Assembly: GCA_018262815.1 (NCBI GenBank)
Contig: JADFDN010000005.1
Location: forward strand, 1 to 49,346
DNA: 49,346 nt
Reading direction: 5' to 3'
Source: Thiobacillus sp.
GTDB lineage: Bacteria > Pseudomonadota > Gammaproteobacteria > Burkholderiales > Thiobacillaceae
The position numbers and the translations under genes are program-made. This document shows, one piece after another, positions 41,131 through 49,346 of this stretch (position 1 is the first letter of the stretch; every line of letters starts with the position of its first letter). Under the pieces are notes generated by a model. It had not been told where the DNA came from and did not search any database. It saw only the letters and a list, made by a program, of their open reading frames with translations.

Positions 41131-41655
41131 ATGAAAGCAAAACTGACTGGGATGGCAATCGCCGCCGTCCTGACCCTGGCCCCGGCATCCTCCGTTCTGG
41201 CGGAAGCGCTGGCGCCCTATGGCACCGCCAAGGTCGACATGCACCCCATGCCGGTGACCCCGACGGTATTCGATGTCAATTACGAGGATCCGCAGAAGCT
41301 GAACATCCTGTACAACTTCGTCAAGAACACCAGGCGGGAAACCCGCGGCGATGTGGTCGTCGTCACGCACGGGCCGGAGCTGCGCGCGTTCGCCAAGGAA
41401 AACTACGAGAAATACCAGGGCATCGTCGACAAGATGGCGGAACTGGCGCAGGACGGCGTCCAGTTCAAGATGTGCAACAACGCGATGAAGGCGGCCGGCT
41501 ACCGCGCCGAGGACATGCACGGCTTCATCACCGTGGTGCCGGCAGGCTTCCCGGAACTGGTTTACTGGCAGGGCAAGGGATATCAGTACGTCAACCCGCT
41601 GCCGCTGTCGGTGAAGGACGTCCGCTATCTGGACCAGCCGCAGCTTAAGAAATAA
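41131..41655 (+). CDS. Periplasmic DsrE-family protein
   Basis: A 174-aa exported DsrE/F-superfamily protein. AAAGGAGA before ATG 41131 and the signal SVLAEALAPY support the start. The core is DVNYEDPQKLNILYNFV, VVVVTHGPELRAFAK and the Cys115 loop KMCNNAMKAAGY, equivalent to Cys129 of the 37612 paralogue. The tail GFPELVYWQGKGYQYVNP is longer. Likely sulfur or thiol binding in the periplasm, by family inference only. Confidence 0.82.
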   Translation: MKAKLTGMAIAAVLTLAPASSVLAEALAPYGTAKVDMHPMPVTPTVFDVNYEDPQKLNILYNFVKNTRRETRGDVVVVTHGPELRAFAKENYEKYQGIVDKMAELAQDGVQFKMCNNAMKAAGYRAEDMHGFITVVPAGFPELVYWQGKGYQYVNPLPLSVKDVRYLDQPQLKK

Positions 41656-41854
41656 GGCGGTGCGGCAGGCCTGCGAGCCGGGCTGCCTGTCCGCATCCGG
41701 ATCGCAGCGGGCGTTTCGGGTGCCGGGTTGCGGGTAAGCGACGGCCGCTCTCCGGCGGCTCAAGTTGAGGACGTATCCACCGATTCATCAGGTATCCGTT
41801 TCAGCTCGCGCATGTGCCAGCAATGAAATTTCGCCACACCGTCATGGGGGAATG

Positions 41855-42685
41855 ATGCCGCAGCAACCCAAAAGCCTGGCCGCCTGGCTCGTTTTTCTGC
41901 GGCAGGCCGATATTCCCGTTCTGAAGCGCACCACGCGCGAGCTCGAGCGCCTGCGCGCCGACGAATCGCTGCTGGATGCCCGCAGCGTCGCCCATGTCGT
42001 GACCGACGATCCGCTGATGACGGTCAAGCTGCTGCGCTACATGCAGACGCACAAGCATCGCAACCAGACGTACGAACTGGTCGATGTGAAAGAGGCGCTG
42101 CTGATGATGGGGCTGGACACTTTTTTCCGCGAAGTGCCGGCCACGCCGATTTCCGAGCAGATGCTGCATGGCCATCTCGAGGCTCTGGTGCATCTGCTGC
42201 AGACGGTGCGGCGCGCCCAGCGCGCCGCGCATTACGCATACGACTGGGCACTGCGTCTGCACGATCTGCATGCGGAGGAGGTCCATGTGTCCACGCTGCT
42301 GACACATGTCGCGGAAATGCTGATGTGGTGTTTCAATCCCGCGCAGATGCTGGAAATCCACAAGCGGCAGGAAGCCGACAAGACGCTGCGCAGCGCGGAC
42401 GTGCAGAAGCAGGTGCTGGGCTTCACCGGGCTGGAACTGCAGCGCCAGCTGACCGCCGAGTGGCAGCTTCCGGCATTGCTGATGAACCTGATGGATCCGG
42501 CGCAGGCGCACACGGTCCGGGTGCGCAATGTGATGCTGGCGGTCGACCTGGCCCGGCATTCCGCTCAGGGGTGGGACGATGCCGCGCTGCCGGACGATTA
42601 CCGCGAAATCGGAAACTTGCTGCGGATGGAACCGGACAAGGTGAAGGCGCTGGTCAAGGCCGGACCTGCGTACGACCAAGCCTAG
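41855..42685 (+). CDS. HDOD domain signalling protein
   Basis: A 276-aa soluble helical protein. GGGGG lies just before two adjacent ATGs (41852, 41855). The chain shows HDOD features: ARSVAHVVTDDPLMTVKLLRYMQ, a central ELVDVKEALLMMGLDTFF and a long helical region. The usual HD metal residues are not clear, as in HDOD generally. Convergent with the MinD-like/GGDEF operon. Confidence 0.82.
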   Translation: MPQQPKSLAAWLVFLRQADIPVLKRTTRELERLRADESLLDARSVAHVVTDDPLMTVKLLRYMQTHKHRNQTYELVDVKEALLMMGLDTFFREVPATPISEQMLHGHLEALVHLLQTVRRAQRAAHYAYDWALRLHDLHAEEVHVSTLLTHVAEMLMWCFNPAQMLEIHKRQEADKTLRSADVQKQVLGFTGLELQRQLTAEWQLPALLMNLMDPAQAHTVRVRNVMLAVDLARHSAQGWDDAALPDDYREIGNLLRMEPDKVKALVKAGPAYDQA

Positions 42686-42715
42686 GCAGGGCGTCCGATC
42701 TGGCAGGCGGGGCGT

Positions 42716-43552
42716 TTACGCCAGCCTGGGAATGACGCTTTCTTCCAGTTTGCGTGCAAGCTGCGAAATGGCCACGCCGGCCGGGCAGTCGGGCGTGGCC
42801 TGCATCATCAGCTGGCGGCGCATCACGGCCTGGCGCACTTCGGGATCGACGGGAATCTCGCCCATGCTGACCAGGCGGAGGGGGCGGTCGGGTTCGGCCG
42901 GAACGAAGCGGTCGAGGACCTGCTGCAGCTGATGGGTGATGGCCTGGCCGGCACCGGGGCGGGCGGCCTGGTTGACGAGCACGCGCACGGTCTGCCGCTG
43001 CTGCTGTCCCACCAGGACCTTGATCGTGGCGTAGGCATCGGTGAGCGAGGTCGGCTCCGGCGTGGCGACCATCAGCACTTCGGATGCCAGCGAAACCGCG
43101 AACAGCACGACGTCCGAGATGCCGGCGCCGGTATCCAGCAGCACGACGTCGTAATGCGGCACCAGGCCGCTGACGATGCGCAGGAATTCGTCGCGTACCT
43201 CAGGCGTCAGGCGCGAATATTCGACCATGCCGGAACCCGCCAGCAATACGGAAAAGCCGCCCGGCGCCTGCAGGATGGCGTCTTCCAGTTTGGCCTTGCC
43301 GGTGAAGACGTCGTGCAGCGTGATCTTGGGATACAGGTTGAGCACCACGTCGAGGTTGGCCAGTCCGAGGTCGGCGTCCAGCACCAGCACCTTGTGGCCG
43401 CGTTTGGCCAGCGCCGCAGCGAGGTTGGCGGAGACGAAGGTCTTGCCGACCCCGCCCTTGCCGCTGGTGACTGCGATGACCTTGCCGAGCGGCTTCAGGG
43501 GGACCTTGGCTGCGGCCGGGTGGTCGGCGGGAGGCGTCAGTACATCATTCAT
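42716..43552 (-). CDS. MinD/ParA-family ATPase, FlhG (FleN)-like
   Basis: A 278-aa deviant-Walker ATPase. The P-loop is GKGGVGKT at 31-38 and the Switch region DADLGLANLDVVLNLYPKITLHDVFTG is typical of FlhG/FleN. FlhG controls polar flagellum or pilus number through ATP-dependent dimerisation. No flagellar genes are next to it, so its client may differ. Its ATG overlaps the stop of the upstream GGDEF gene (ATGA), so both are co-translated. Confidence 0.88.
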   Translation of the reverse strand: MNDVLTPPADHPAAAKVPLKPLGKVIAVTSGKGGVGKTFVSANLAAALAKRGHKVLVLDADLGLANLDVVLNLYPKITLHDVFTGKAKLEDAILQAPGGFSVLLAGSGMVEYSRLTPEVRDEFLRIVSGLVPHYDVVLLDTGAGISDVVLFAVSLASEVLMVATPEPTSLTDAYATIKVLVGQQQRQTVRVLVNQAARPGAGQAITHQLQQVLDRFVPAEPDRPLRLVSMGEIPVDPEVRQAVMRRQLMMQATPDCPAGVAISQLARKLEESVIPRLA

Positions 43553-44436
43553 GCGCGTACTCGATGAAGCGTGGCGCCGGCAGCGACGGAGGCGCCGGCG
43601 GTGGAGTTGTCGGGGCTTGCCGGTTCGTCGAGCAGAAGATGGCCGAACAGCAGACCTTTTTCCTCGGCGCTGACCGAGATTTCCTGCGGCAGTTCGAGAA
43701 ACACCTGATTGCGGCCGTCGCTCTTCGCGCGATACAGCTGCTGGTCGGCGCGTTCGATCCACAGGTCTGCGGTGGAGCGGACCCATTCCGGCGCATAGGC
43801 GCCGCCGATGCTGATCGTGACCTGCAGGTTGAGTTGTTGCGTTGAAATCGACAGCGATTCGATCGCCCGACGAATGCGTTCGGCGACGGTGCGTCCGCAG
43901 GCCGGTCGGCAATTGGGCAGGATCATCGCGAATTCCTCGCCGCCATAGCGGACGACCGTGTCCATCGGCCGCACGCAGCGGGCCAGGCAGTCGGCAACGG
44001 CCTGCAGCACCTGGTCGCCGGCCAGGTGGCCGTGGGTGTCGTTGATGTTCTTGAAATGGTCGATGTCGAGCAGCAGCAGCAGGACCGATTCGCCGGAGCG
44101 CGCAACGATCTCGATCGAGCGCTCCAGTACGGCGCGGAAGTGCCTGCGGTTGCCCAGGCCCGTCAGCGGATCCTTGAGCGAAAGCTCGCTGAGGCCGTCG
44201 AGGAGCCTTTGCAGATAGCGAAGCGGCGGTTCGCCCGGTTGCGGCTGACTGTCCTGGCCGGCGTGTTCCAGCAACGCGCGCGCATCGTCCAGACGCAGGT
44301 CGTGCAAATCGATCAGCGAGGAAGGAATCAGTGAAGCCACAAGCGGGTTGGATACCTGGCGTTCGTTATCGAGCAAAGGGCAGCAGGCCCTTGCTGCTGT
44401 GTCGCCAAGTATGTGGGCATTTACGCCGTTGATCAA
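43549..44436 (-). CDS. Cytoplasmic diguanylate cyclase (GGDEF)
   Basis: A 295-aa protein. Residues 1-80 are a helical region of unknown role, with no transmembrane segment. The GGDEF domain (about 85-250) has DPLTGLGNRR, LLDIDHFKNIND and GGEEF at 165-169; RPMD at 156-159 is an intact inhibitory site. The start at 44436 is TTG with no visible ribosome-binding site, so the real start may be internal. It is first in a coupled pair with the MinD/FlhG-like gene, which suggests its c-di-GMP acts on the same process. Confidence 0.88.
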   Translation of the reverse strand: MINGVNAHILGDTAARACCPLLDNERQVSNPLVASLIPSSLIDLHDLRLDDARALLEHAGQDSQPQPGEPPLRYLQRLLDGLSELSLKDPLTGLGNRRHFRAVLERSIEIVARSGESVLLLLLDIDHFKNINDTHGHLAGDQVLQAVADCLARCVRPMDTVVRYGGEEFAMILPNCRPACGRTVAERIRRAIESLSISTQQLNLQVTISIGGAYAPEWVRSTADLWIERADQQLYRAKSDGRNQVFLELPQEISVSAEEKGLLFGHLLLDEPASPDNSTAGASVAAGATLHRVRA

Positions 44437-44617
44437 GCGCCGCGGCGCCGATCAAATGGGTCTGGGTCGGTTCGGACTGCGTCGTTGCCGGATGGCGTCC
44501 AGGCCGGCAGGGCGCGGTTGAATGCGGGTAGCGACGAAGCGCGTCCGGCCCCGTAATGGATGCAGCCGGCCGGTGCGGCTGCCAGGAGGCCGTGCCGCCG
44601 GTGCGGCGGCAACCCCG

Positions 44618-44989
44618 CTAGGCTACGCTGCCGAAGCTGCGGTCGCTGGCCATGAATGGGGCTTTCAGGCCGGCCAGACGGCAGCTTTGCGCGATGGGTC
44701 CGCCCGGGAACAGGGTATACAGATATTTCAGCCCGCCCTTCTGGTGGAAGTGCTCTTCCAGGGCATCGTGCAGATCACGCAGGTTGATGGTGGTGTCGTC
44801 GGCGTGGTGCGCGTAATAGTTCTGCAGGGCGCGTATGGTTTCCCAGTGGTCTTCGTTGAGTTCCAGCCCCTCTGCCTGTGCAGCCTTCCGGGTTTCCTCG
44901 CGGGTCCAGTCGAACGGGGCATGGGGGAAGTCGGGGTCGGTTGCCGGTTCGTTGATGAGCCGGTTGATATCGGTTGAAACGTGCAGCAT
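44618..44989 (-). CDS. DsrC/TusE-family protein with only the upstream Cys
   Basis: A 123-aa protein. The DsrC/TusE helices (EGLELNEDHWETIRALQNYYAHH) and the end block KYLYTLFPGGPIAQSCRLAGLK are unmistakable. Cys103 corresponds to the DsrC cysteine eleven residues before its C-terminal one. The latter is Ala114 here and the chain continues to FGSVA. TusE has the reverse: the C-terminal Cys only. So it cannot form the usual trisulfide intermediate. AAGGAG precedes ATG 44989. Confidence 0.85.
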   Translation of the reverse strand: MLHVSTDINRLINEPATDPDFPHAPFDWTREETRKAAQAEGLELNEDHWETIRALQNYYAHHADDTTINLRDLHDALEEHFHQKGGLKYLYTLFPGGPIAQSCRLAGLKAPFMASDRSFGSVA

Positions 44990-45120
44990 GACGACTCTCC
45001 TTCAAGCTTCCGGGTGTCTATTAAAAGTAGGTCACGCCATCCTCGGATTCAAGCCTCGTTTTCCCGGGCGGGCCGACGCCGTGTCTTGATGCCGACGCGG
45101 CGCGACCCGCCGCCATGAAA

Positions 45121-45150
45121 AAGGCCGTGGCCCAGACGGGCCACGGCCTT
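45121..45150 (-). terminator. Rho-independent terminator, with a second hairpin beside it
   Basis: AAGGCCGTGGCCC pairs with GGGCCACGGCCTT, 13 bases each, around AGAC. On the minus strand it is followed by TTTTTC. It ends the 90-aa gene transcript. A second near-perfect palindrome lies at 45159-45178 between it and the stop codon. Confidence 0.85.
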
Positions 45151-45182
45151 GCTTCGCCTGCGGGGCGCACGCCCCGCACTGC

Positions 45183-45455
45183 CTAGCGGCGGCTGCCGCC
45201 GCGCGTCGAGGCGGAACCGCCGGACTGCGTGGTGGTGCTGTCCAGGTAGCGGTTCACCGTGTCGGCACCGGCGCCCTGGCGCACGAAGTCGGCAAACTCG
45301 GTTCCGCTGAGGTCGTCCTCGATGCGGGTGTTGTGGATGTCATTCGGCATGTTGGCCCAACCGGCACCGTTGGGGCTGTTGTGATCGGCCAGGGCGGAGG
45401 CCGAGAGCAGGGCAGCGAGGGAACCGAGGATGAGGGCGTGTGCGGTTTGCTTCAT
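45183..45455 (-). CDS. Small exported protein
   Basis: A 90-aa protein with AGGAG before ATG and a signal peptide (ALILGSLAALLSASALADHN). The mature 70 residues are polar and Asn/Gly/Thr/Ser-rich, ending in GGSASTRGGSRR. I do not recognise the family. It is divergent from the flavin reductase, with phased TGTGACAG repeats in between. Confidence 0.75.
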   Translation of the reverse strand: MKQTAHALILGSLAALLSASALADHNSPNGAGWANMPNDIHNTRIEDDLSGTEFADFVRQGAGADTVNRYLDSTTTQSGGSASTRGGSRR

Positions 45456-45565
45456 GAATCACTCCTGTGCAGTTTGAAATGTCCCCGTGCAGGTCGATGG
45501 CTTGCCCGGGGTGAGTGCATGGTAGGAAGCGGGCGTGTCGGGGTCGTGTCGCTGCCGTTCCAGAA

Positions 45566-45583
45566 TGTGACAGCCTGTGACAG
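45566..45583. promoter_or_regulatory. Phased TGTGACAG direct repeat
   Basis: TGTGACAG at 45566 and again at 45576 (10-base period) in the divergent region between the small exported protein and the flavin reductase. It could bind a response regulator or other activator. Confidence 0.4.
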
Positions 45584-45635
45584 GTGCGCCTGACGGACTA
45601 AGCTGAAAGCGTCCGGGTGTTGCGAGGAGCCTGCC

Positions 45636-46172
45636 ATGGCGAAACGGTCCTATCCGCTGTCGAAGGTGTACGGCCTGCTGGAGCCGGGGCCGGTGGTTCT
45701 GGTGACGACGGCCCGCAAGGGGCGCGCCAACATCATGACGATGTCGTGGCACACCATGATGGAATTCGAGCCGCCGCTGATCGGCTGCGTGATCAGCGGC
45801 CGCAATGCCTCCTTCGACACGCTGAAGGCCACGAGAGAATGCGTGATCAACATTCCGACGCTGGAACTGGCGAAACAGGTGGTCGGCATCGGCAACTGCT
45901 CCGGGCTCAAGGTCGACAAGTTCGCGAAATTCGGCCTCACCCCGACCGCAGCCTCCGAGGTGCAGGCGCCGCTGATCGCCGAATGCTATGCCAGCGTGGA
46001 ATGCCGGGTGGCCGATACGCGGCTGGTGAACCGCTACAACTTTTTCATTCTCGAGGGGGTGCAGGCCTGGGTGGACAGCGCCGTCAGGAAACTGCAGACA
46101 CTGCACCATCGCGGCAATGGCGTGTTCGCGGTGACCGGCGAGACGGTCAAACTGCGTTCGAGCATGAAGTAG
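45636..46172 (+). CDS. Flavin reductase / flavoredoxin family protein
   Basis: A 178-aa FMN-binding split-barrel protein. GAGGAG before ATG. The motif VVLVTTARKGRANIMTMSWHTMMEFEPPLIGCVIS is the flavin site; ECVINIPTLELAK and NCSGLKVDKFAKFGLTP follow as usual. It is expected to reduce or bind FMN with NAD(P)H or to serve as an electron carrier. Its partner is not determined. Confidence 0.9.
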   Translation: MAKRSYPLSKVYGLLEPGPVVLVTTARKGRANIMTMSWHTMMEFEPPLIGCVISGRNASFDTLKATRECVINIPTLELAKQVVGIGNCSGLKVDKFAKFGLTPTAASEVQAPLIAECYASVECRVADTRLVNRYNFFILEGVQAWVDSAVRKLQTLHHRGNGVFAVTGETVKLRSSMK

Positions 46173-46260
46173 GCGCCGGTGGCGGATTTTGCAGTTGGAT
46201 TCCCGGCGCAAGTTGATACTCTGAAAGACGGGCCAGTTTCTTCAACCGGAAGGGGGCATC

Positions 46261-46461
46261 ATGAGCATCGCAAAAACCATCGAAGTCACGGCAAGCTCCA
46301 AGAAAAGTTTCGAGGACGCGCTCAAGCAGGGGATCGCGAAGGCGGCCGAATCGCTCGAGAACATCACCGGCGCCTGGGTGATGGATCAGAGCGTGAAGGT
46401 GAACAAGGGCAAGGTTGTCGAATACACCGTACGGATGAAGCTGACGTTCGTGCTGAAATAG
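46261..46461 (+). CDS. Dodecin family flavin-binding protein
   Basis: A 66-aa protein with AGGGGGC before ATG. It follows the dodecin pattern KTIEVTASSKKSFEDALKQGIAKAAESLENI then VVEYTVRMKLTFVLK. Dodecins assemble as hollow dodecamers storing flavin; Trp39 (GAWV) is a candidate stacking residue. Encoded 88 bases after the flavin reductase, which fits flavin housekeeping. Confidence 0.92.
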   Translation: MSIAKTIEVTASSKKSFEDALKQGIAKAAESLENITGAWVMDQSVKVNKGKVVEYTVRMKLTFVLK

Positions 46462-46555
46462 CCGTGGTTCCGAGCGTGACGCATCGCGATGCACTGCTGG
46501 CATCGTACGGGGCATCCGGGCGGGGCATGCGGCAGCGAGTTCGGAGGGAACCGGT

Positions 46556-46981
46556 TTGAGCAGACAGACTGACGATGGCGGCCATCACCGTCATCCCGTT
46601 CCGGTTCGTCTTGTATTTGCCGGTCTGGGTGCGCTATTTCTCTTGCTGGGGGGGTTCGGACTTTTTCTGCCGGTACTGCCGACGACGCCCTTCCTGCTGC
46701 TGGCGGCCGCCTGCTTCGCGCGTTCTTCCCGCCGCATTTTCAACTGGCTGCTGAATCACCCGCAGTTCGGGCCGCTGATTCGAGAATGGCGCGAGCATCG
46801 CAGCATTCCGTATCGCGCCAAGCGCGCCGCGCTGGGGCTGATCGCGCTGAGCTTCGCGGTTTCCATCGGGTTTGTCGTGCCGGGCTGGCCCGCGAAGCTG
46901 GCCATGGGCGTCGGCGGCCTGATCCTGATGGCGTGGATCGCGCGTATTCCCTCGCGCGATTCGCCAGCCGGCATGGGGTGA
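46556..46981 (+). CDS. YbaN (DUF454) family membrane protein
   Basis: A 141-aa protein with a TTG start after GGAGGGAA. DUF454 signature: GGFGLFLPVLPTTPFLLLAAACFARSS, HPQFGPLIREWREHRSIPYRAK, plus two C-terminal membrane helices. Function unknown. Confidence 0.9.
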   Translation: MSRQTDDGGHHRHPVPVRLVFAGLGALFLLLGGFGLFLPVLPTTPFLLLAAACFARSSRRIFNWLLNHPQFGPLIREWREHRSIPYRAKRAALGLIALSFAVSIGFVVPGWPAKLAMGVGGLILMAWIARIPSRDSPAGMG

Positions 46982-47064
46982 TCCGGACGCGCAGCACTTT
47001 TATTCGTTCCCGGATTCAATTGCGGATGCGGAAACGCTGCCGCGCTCAGGGATAATCCGGCCGC

Positions 47065-48228
47065 ATGAGCGTTGTCCCTTACTGGCGTCTGTCCGGTTTT
47101 TATTTCTTCTATTTCGCCTTCGTCGGCGCGATGTCGCCGTTCTGGGGACTGTATCTTCAGTCGCTGGCGTTCAACGCGGTCGAGATCGGCGTGCTGATGT
47201 CGCTGTTGCAGGTGATGCGGATTTTCGCGCCCAACATCTGGGGGCATATCGCCGACCGCACCGGCCGCCGCACCGCGATCGTGCAGATCGCGGCGCTGGG
47301 CAGCGTGATCGTGTTCGCCGGGGTGTTCTTCGGCAGCGGCTTCTGGTGGCTGTTCGCGGTGATGGCGGCGTTGAGTTTCTTCTGGAGCGCGTCGCTGCCG
47401 CTGGTGGAGGCGATGACGCTGTCGCATCTGGGTGAGCGCACCGATGCCTACGGACGCATCCGCCTGTGGGGATCGGTCGGCTTCATCATCGTGGTGGTGG
47501 GGCTGGGCTATGCGTTTGATTTCGTCTCCATCGCCTGGCTGCCGTGGGCAGTACTGCTGTTGATGCTGGGGATCGCCGCGTTCGCGCGGGTGATTCCCGA
47601 GGCCGATATCCTGCCCCATGCCGGCGATCACATCCCGGTCTGGGAGGTGCTGAAGCGGCCCGAGGTGGCCTCGCTGCTGGCCGCCTGCCTGCTGATGGCG
47701 GTGACGCACGGGCCGTACTACACCTTCTATTCCATTTATCTGGTCGATCACGGCTACGACAAGTCCACCGTGGGCTGGCTGTGGGCGCTCGGGGTGCTGT
47801 GCGAGATCGGAATTTTCCTGATCATCCCGCGCATCTTCGCCCGGGTGACGCCGCGCCGCCTGATCCTGGCGAGCTTTGCGCTGGCGGTGCTGCGTTTCCT
47901 GCTGATCGCCTGGGGGGTGGAGTCGGCCTGGCTGGTGTGGGGCGCGCAGACGTTGCATGCCTTCACCTTCGGCACCTACCATGCGGCGGCGGTGGCGCTG
48001 ATCCACGCCCATTTCCGTGGGCGTCACCAGGCACGCGGGCAGGCGCTCTACACCAGCCTGTCCTACGGCGTCGGCGGCACCATCGGCGGGCTGGCGAGCG
48101 GGCTGACCTGGGAATCGCTGGGCCCGGCGTGGACCTTTACCCTGGCGGCCGTCAGCGCTGCGCTGGCCTGGGGGGTGTACGCCCTGTGGGGGAATACAAA
48201 ATCCGTGCCCGCACCCGCCAAGCTATGA
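47065..48228 (+). CDS. MFS transporter, 3-phenylpropionate (HcaT)-like family
   Basis: A 387-aa, 12-helix transporter. The start MSVVPYWRLSGFYFFYFAFVGAMSPFWGLYLQSLAF is that of the PPP/HcaT subfamily; the intracellular loop GHIADRTGRRTAI is the MFS signature. Substrate is unknown. It ends 39 bases before leuC. Confidence 0.87.
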   Translation: MSVVPYWRLSGFYFFYFAFVGAMSPFWGLYLQSLAFNAVEIGVLMSLLQVMRIFAPNIWGHIADRTGRRTAIVQIAALGSVIVFAGVFFGSGFWWLFAVMAALSFFWSASLPLVEAMTLSHLGERTDAYGRIRLWGSVGFIIVVVGLGYAFDFVSIAWLPWAVLLLMLGIAAFARVIPEADILPHAGDHIPVWEVLKRPEVASLLAACLLMAVTHGPYYTFYSIYLVDHGYDKSTVGWLWALGVLCEIGIFLIIPRIFARVTPRRLILASFALAVLRFLLIAWGVESAWLVWGAQTLHAFTFGTYHAAAVALIHAHFRGRHQARGQALYTSLSYGVGGTIGGLASGLTWESLGPAWTFTLAAVSAALAWGVYALWGNTKSVPAPAKL

Positions 48229-48267
48229 AATAATCAGCGTTTTACGCGCTGTTACGCCTTATTCCGC

Positions 48268-49346
48268 ATGTCCGGTCAAACCTTATTCCAGAAATTGTGG
48301 GACGCCCACGTCGTCCACGTCGAGGCCGACGGCACCACGCTGCTCTATATCGACCGCCATCTGGTGCACGAAGTCACCAGTCCGCAGGCCTTCGAGGGGC
48401 TGAAGCTCGCCCACCGCACGCCGCGCCGCGTTGATGCGGCGATCGCCGTGCCCGATCACAACGTGCCGACCACCGACCGCAGCCAGGGCATCGCCGACCC
48501 GATCTCGCGCCTGCAGGTGGAGACGCTCGACGCCAACTGCGCCGAGTTCGGCATCACCGAATTCAGGATGGACGACATCCGTCAGGGCATCGTCCACGTC
48601 ATCGGCCCGGAAGAGGGCCTGACCCTGCCGGGCATGACCGTGGTGTGCGGCGATTCGCACACCTCGACGCATGGCGCGTTCGGGGCCCTGGCCTTCGGCA
48701 TCGGCACCTCGGAAGTCGAGCACGTGCTGGCCACGCAATGCCTGTGGCAGAAGCCGTCGAAGACGATGCTGGTTAGGGTCGAAGGCCAGCTCGGGACGGG
48801 CGTGACGGCGAAGGATATCGCGCTGGCGGTCATCGGCGAGATCGGCACCGCCGGCGGCACCGGCTACGCGCTGGAATTCGGCGGTTCGGCGATCCGTGCC
48901 CTGTCGATGGAAGGCCGCATGACGCTGTGCAACATGGCGATCGAGGCCGGCGCGCGCGCCGGCATGGTGGCGGTCGATGCGACCACGATCGATTACGTCA
49001 AGGGCCGCCCCTATTCGCCCAGGGGCGCCGCGTGGGACAAGGCGGTGGCGTGGTGGAACACGCTGCATTCGGACGCCGATGCAAAGTTCGATCGCGTGGT
49101 CGAACTCGACGCCGCGAAGATCGAACCGCAGGTCACCTGGGGCACGTCGCCCGAAATGGTGACGACCATCGGCGGCAGCGTGCCCGACCCGGCCAAGGCG
49201 CCGAGCGAGGTCAAACAGCACGACTGGACCCGTGCGCTCGAATACATGGGCCTGGCAGCCGGCACGCCGGTGACCGAGATTCCGGTGGACAAGGTTTTCA
49301 TCGGCTCCTGCACCAATTCCCGCATCGAGGATCTGCGCGAGGCCGC
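48268..49346 (+). CDS. leuC: 3-isopropylmalate dehydratase large subunit (5' part, runs off the window)
   Basis: The first 359 codons of LeuC, which with LeuD isomerises 2- to 3-isopropylmalate in leucine synthesis. The aconitase-type signatures are [44 protein letters not shown] and, at the very end, [16 protein letters not shown] with the first [4Fe-4S] cysteine. The remaining cluster cysteines and C-terminus lie beyond the window. The expected leuD and leuB would follow. Confidence 0.95.
   Translation, partial: MSGQTLFQKLWDAHVVHVEADGTTLLYIDRHLVHEVTSPQAFEGLKLAHRTPRRVDAAIAVPDHNVPTTDRSQGIADPISRLQVETLDANCAEFGITEFRMDDIRQGIVHVIGPEEGLTLPGMTVVCGDSHTSTHGAFGALAFGIGTSEVEHVLATQCLWQKPSKTMLVRVEGQLGTGVTAKDIALAVIGEIGTAGGTGYALEFGGSAIRALSMEGRMTLCNMAIEAGARAGMVAVDATTIDYVKGRPYSPRGAAWDKAVAWWNTLHSDADAKFDRVVELDAAKIEPQVTWGTSPEMVTTIGGSVPDPAKAPSEVKQHDWTRALEYMGLAAGTPVTEIPVDKVFIGSCTNSRIEDLREA

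Noticed and set aside
39849-41132. 427-aa minus-strand frame
   Set aside because: Covers DUF456, a lipoprotein and part of the SYLF gene in the wrong frame; low-complexity Arg/Gln content.

Overview
The window is GC-rich, densely coded chromosomal DNA that looks like a betaproteobacterium with a chemolithoautotrophic, sulfur-linked lifestyle, most like Thiobacillus and its relatives. The reasons are a class I phosphoribulokinase (Calvin cycle), a Tat-exported high-potential iron-sulfur protein, a soluble c-type cytochrome, two DsrC/TusE-family and two periplasmic DsrE-family sulfur-relay-like proteins, and leuC in a typical proteobacterial setting. The genus is an inference from gene content and style; no rRNA or other taxonomic marker is present.

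Layout. 1-5.1 kb: an AT-richer orphan membrane protein gene, two outer-membrane barrels, a small lipoprotein and a membrane diguanylate cyclase, with fragments of a dispersed repeat between them. 5.2-7.9 kb: a tight four-gene operon (DUF2167 membrane protein, 85-aa protein, rhombotarget lipoprotein, rhombosortase). 8-9.7 kb: phosphoribulokinase, then a DsrC-like protein lacking both redox cysteines with a small acidic partner. 10-15.7 kb: a secreted protein, DUF2254, a Cys-rich lipoprotein, a divergent RlmN-like radical SAM enzyme, GNAT and YceI proteins. 16-20 kb: UbiB, DUF5329, an exported glutaredoxin, cytochrome c and an alternative oxidase. 20-25 kb: a heme N-hydroxylase-like (YqcI/GntA) plus DUF1989 pair, a Cys-rich copper-storage-like bundle and an SDR-DoxX fusion. 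25-28 kb: EAL-HDOD, GGDEF and an EAL remnant. 28-36.5 kb: envelope proteins, lipocalin, NYN-LOTUS protein, YiiX-like lipoprotein, PDC sensor protein and HiPIP. 36.5-41.7 kb: many small exported or membrane stress-type proteins (Spy-like, DsrE-like, DUF2238, DUF3617, SYLF, DUF456). 41.8-44.4 kb: HDOD protein facing a translationally coupled MinD/FlhG-like ATPase and diguanylate cyclase pair. 44.6 kb to the end: second DsrC-like protein, flavin reductase, dodecin, YbaN, MFS transporter and the 5' part of leuC.

How it fits together. Three themes recur: envelope maintenance and exported small proteins, c-di-GMP signalling (three GGDEF proteins with intact inhibitory sites, one EAL-HDOD, one EAL remnant, one stand-alone HDOD), and sulfur/electron transfer. 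The parts most likely to be under-described are the rhombosortase operon with its two extra genes, the N-hydroxylase/DUF1989 pair, the MinD-like/GGDEF pair and the two cysteine-deficient DsrC paralogues. No CRISPR array, prophage, complete insertion sequence, tRNA or rRNA was seen.
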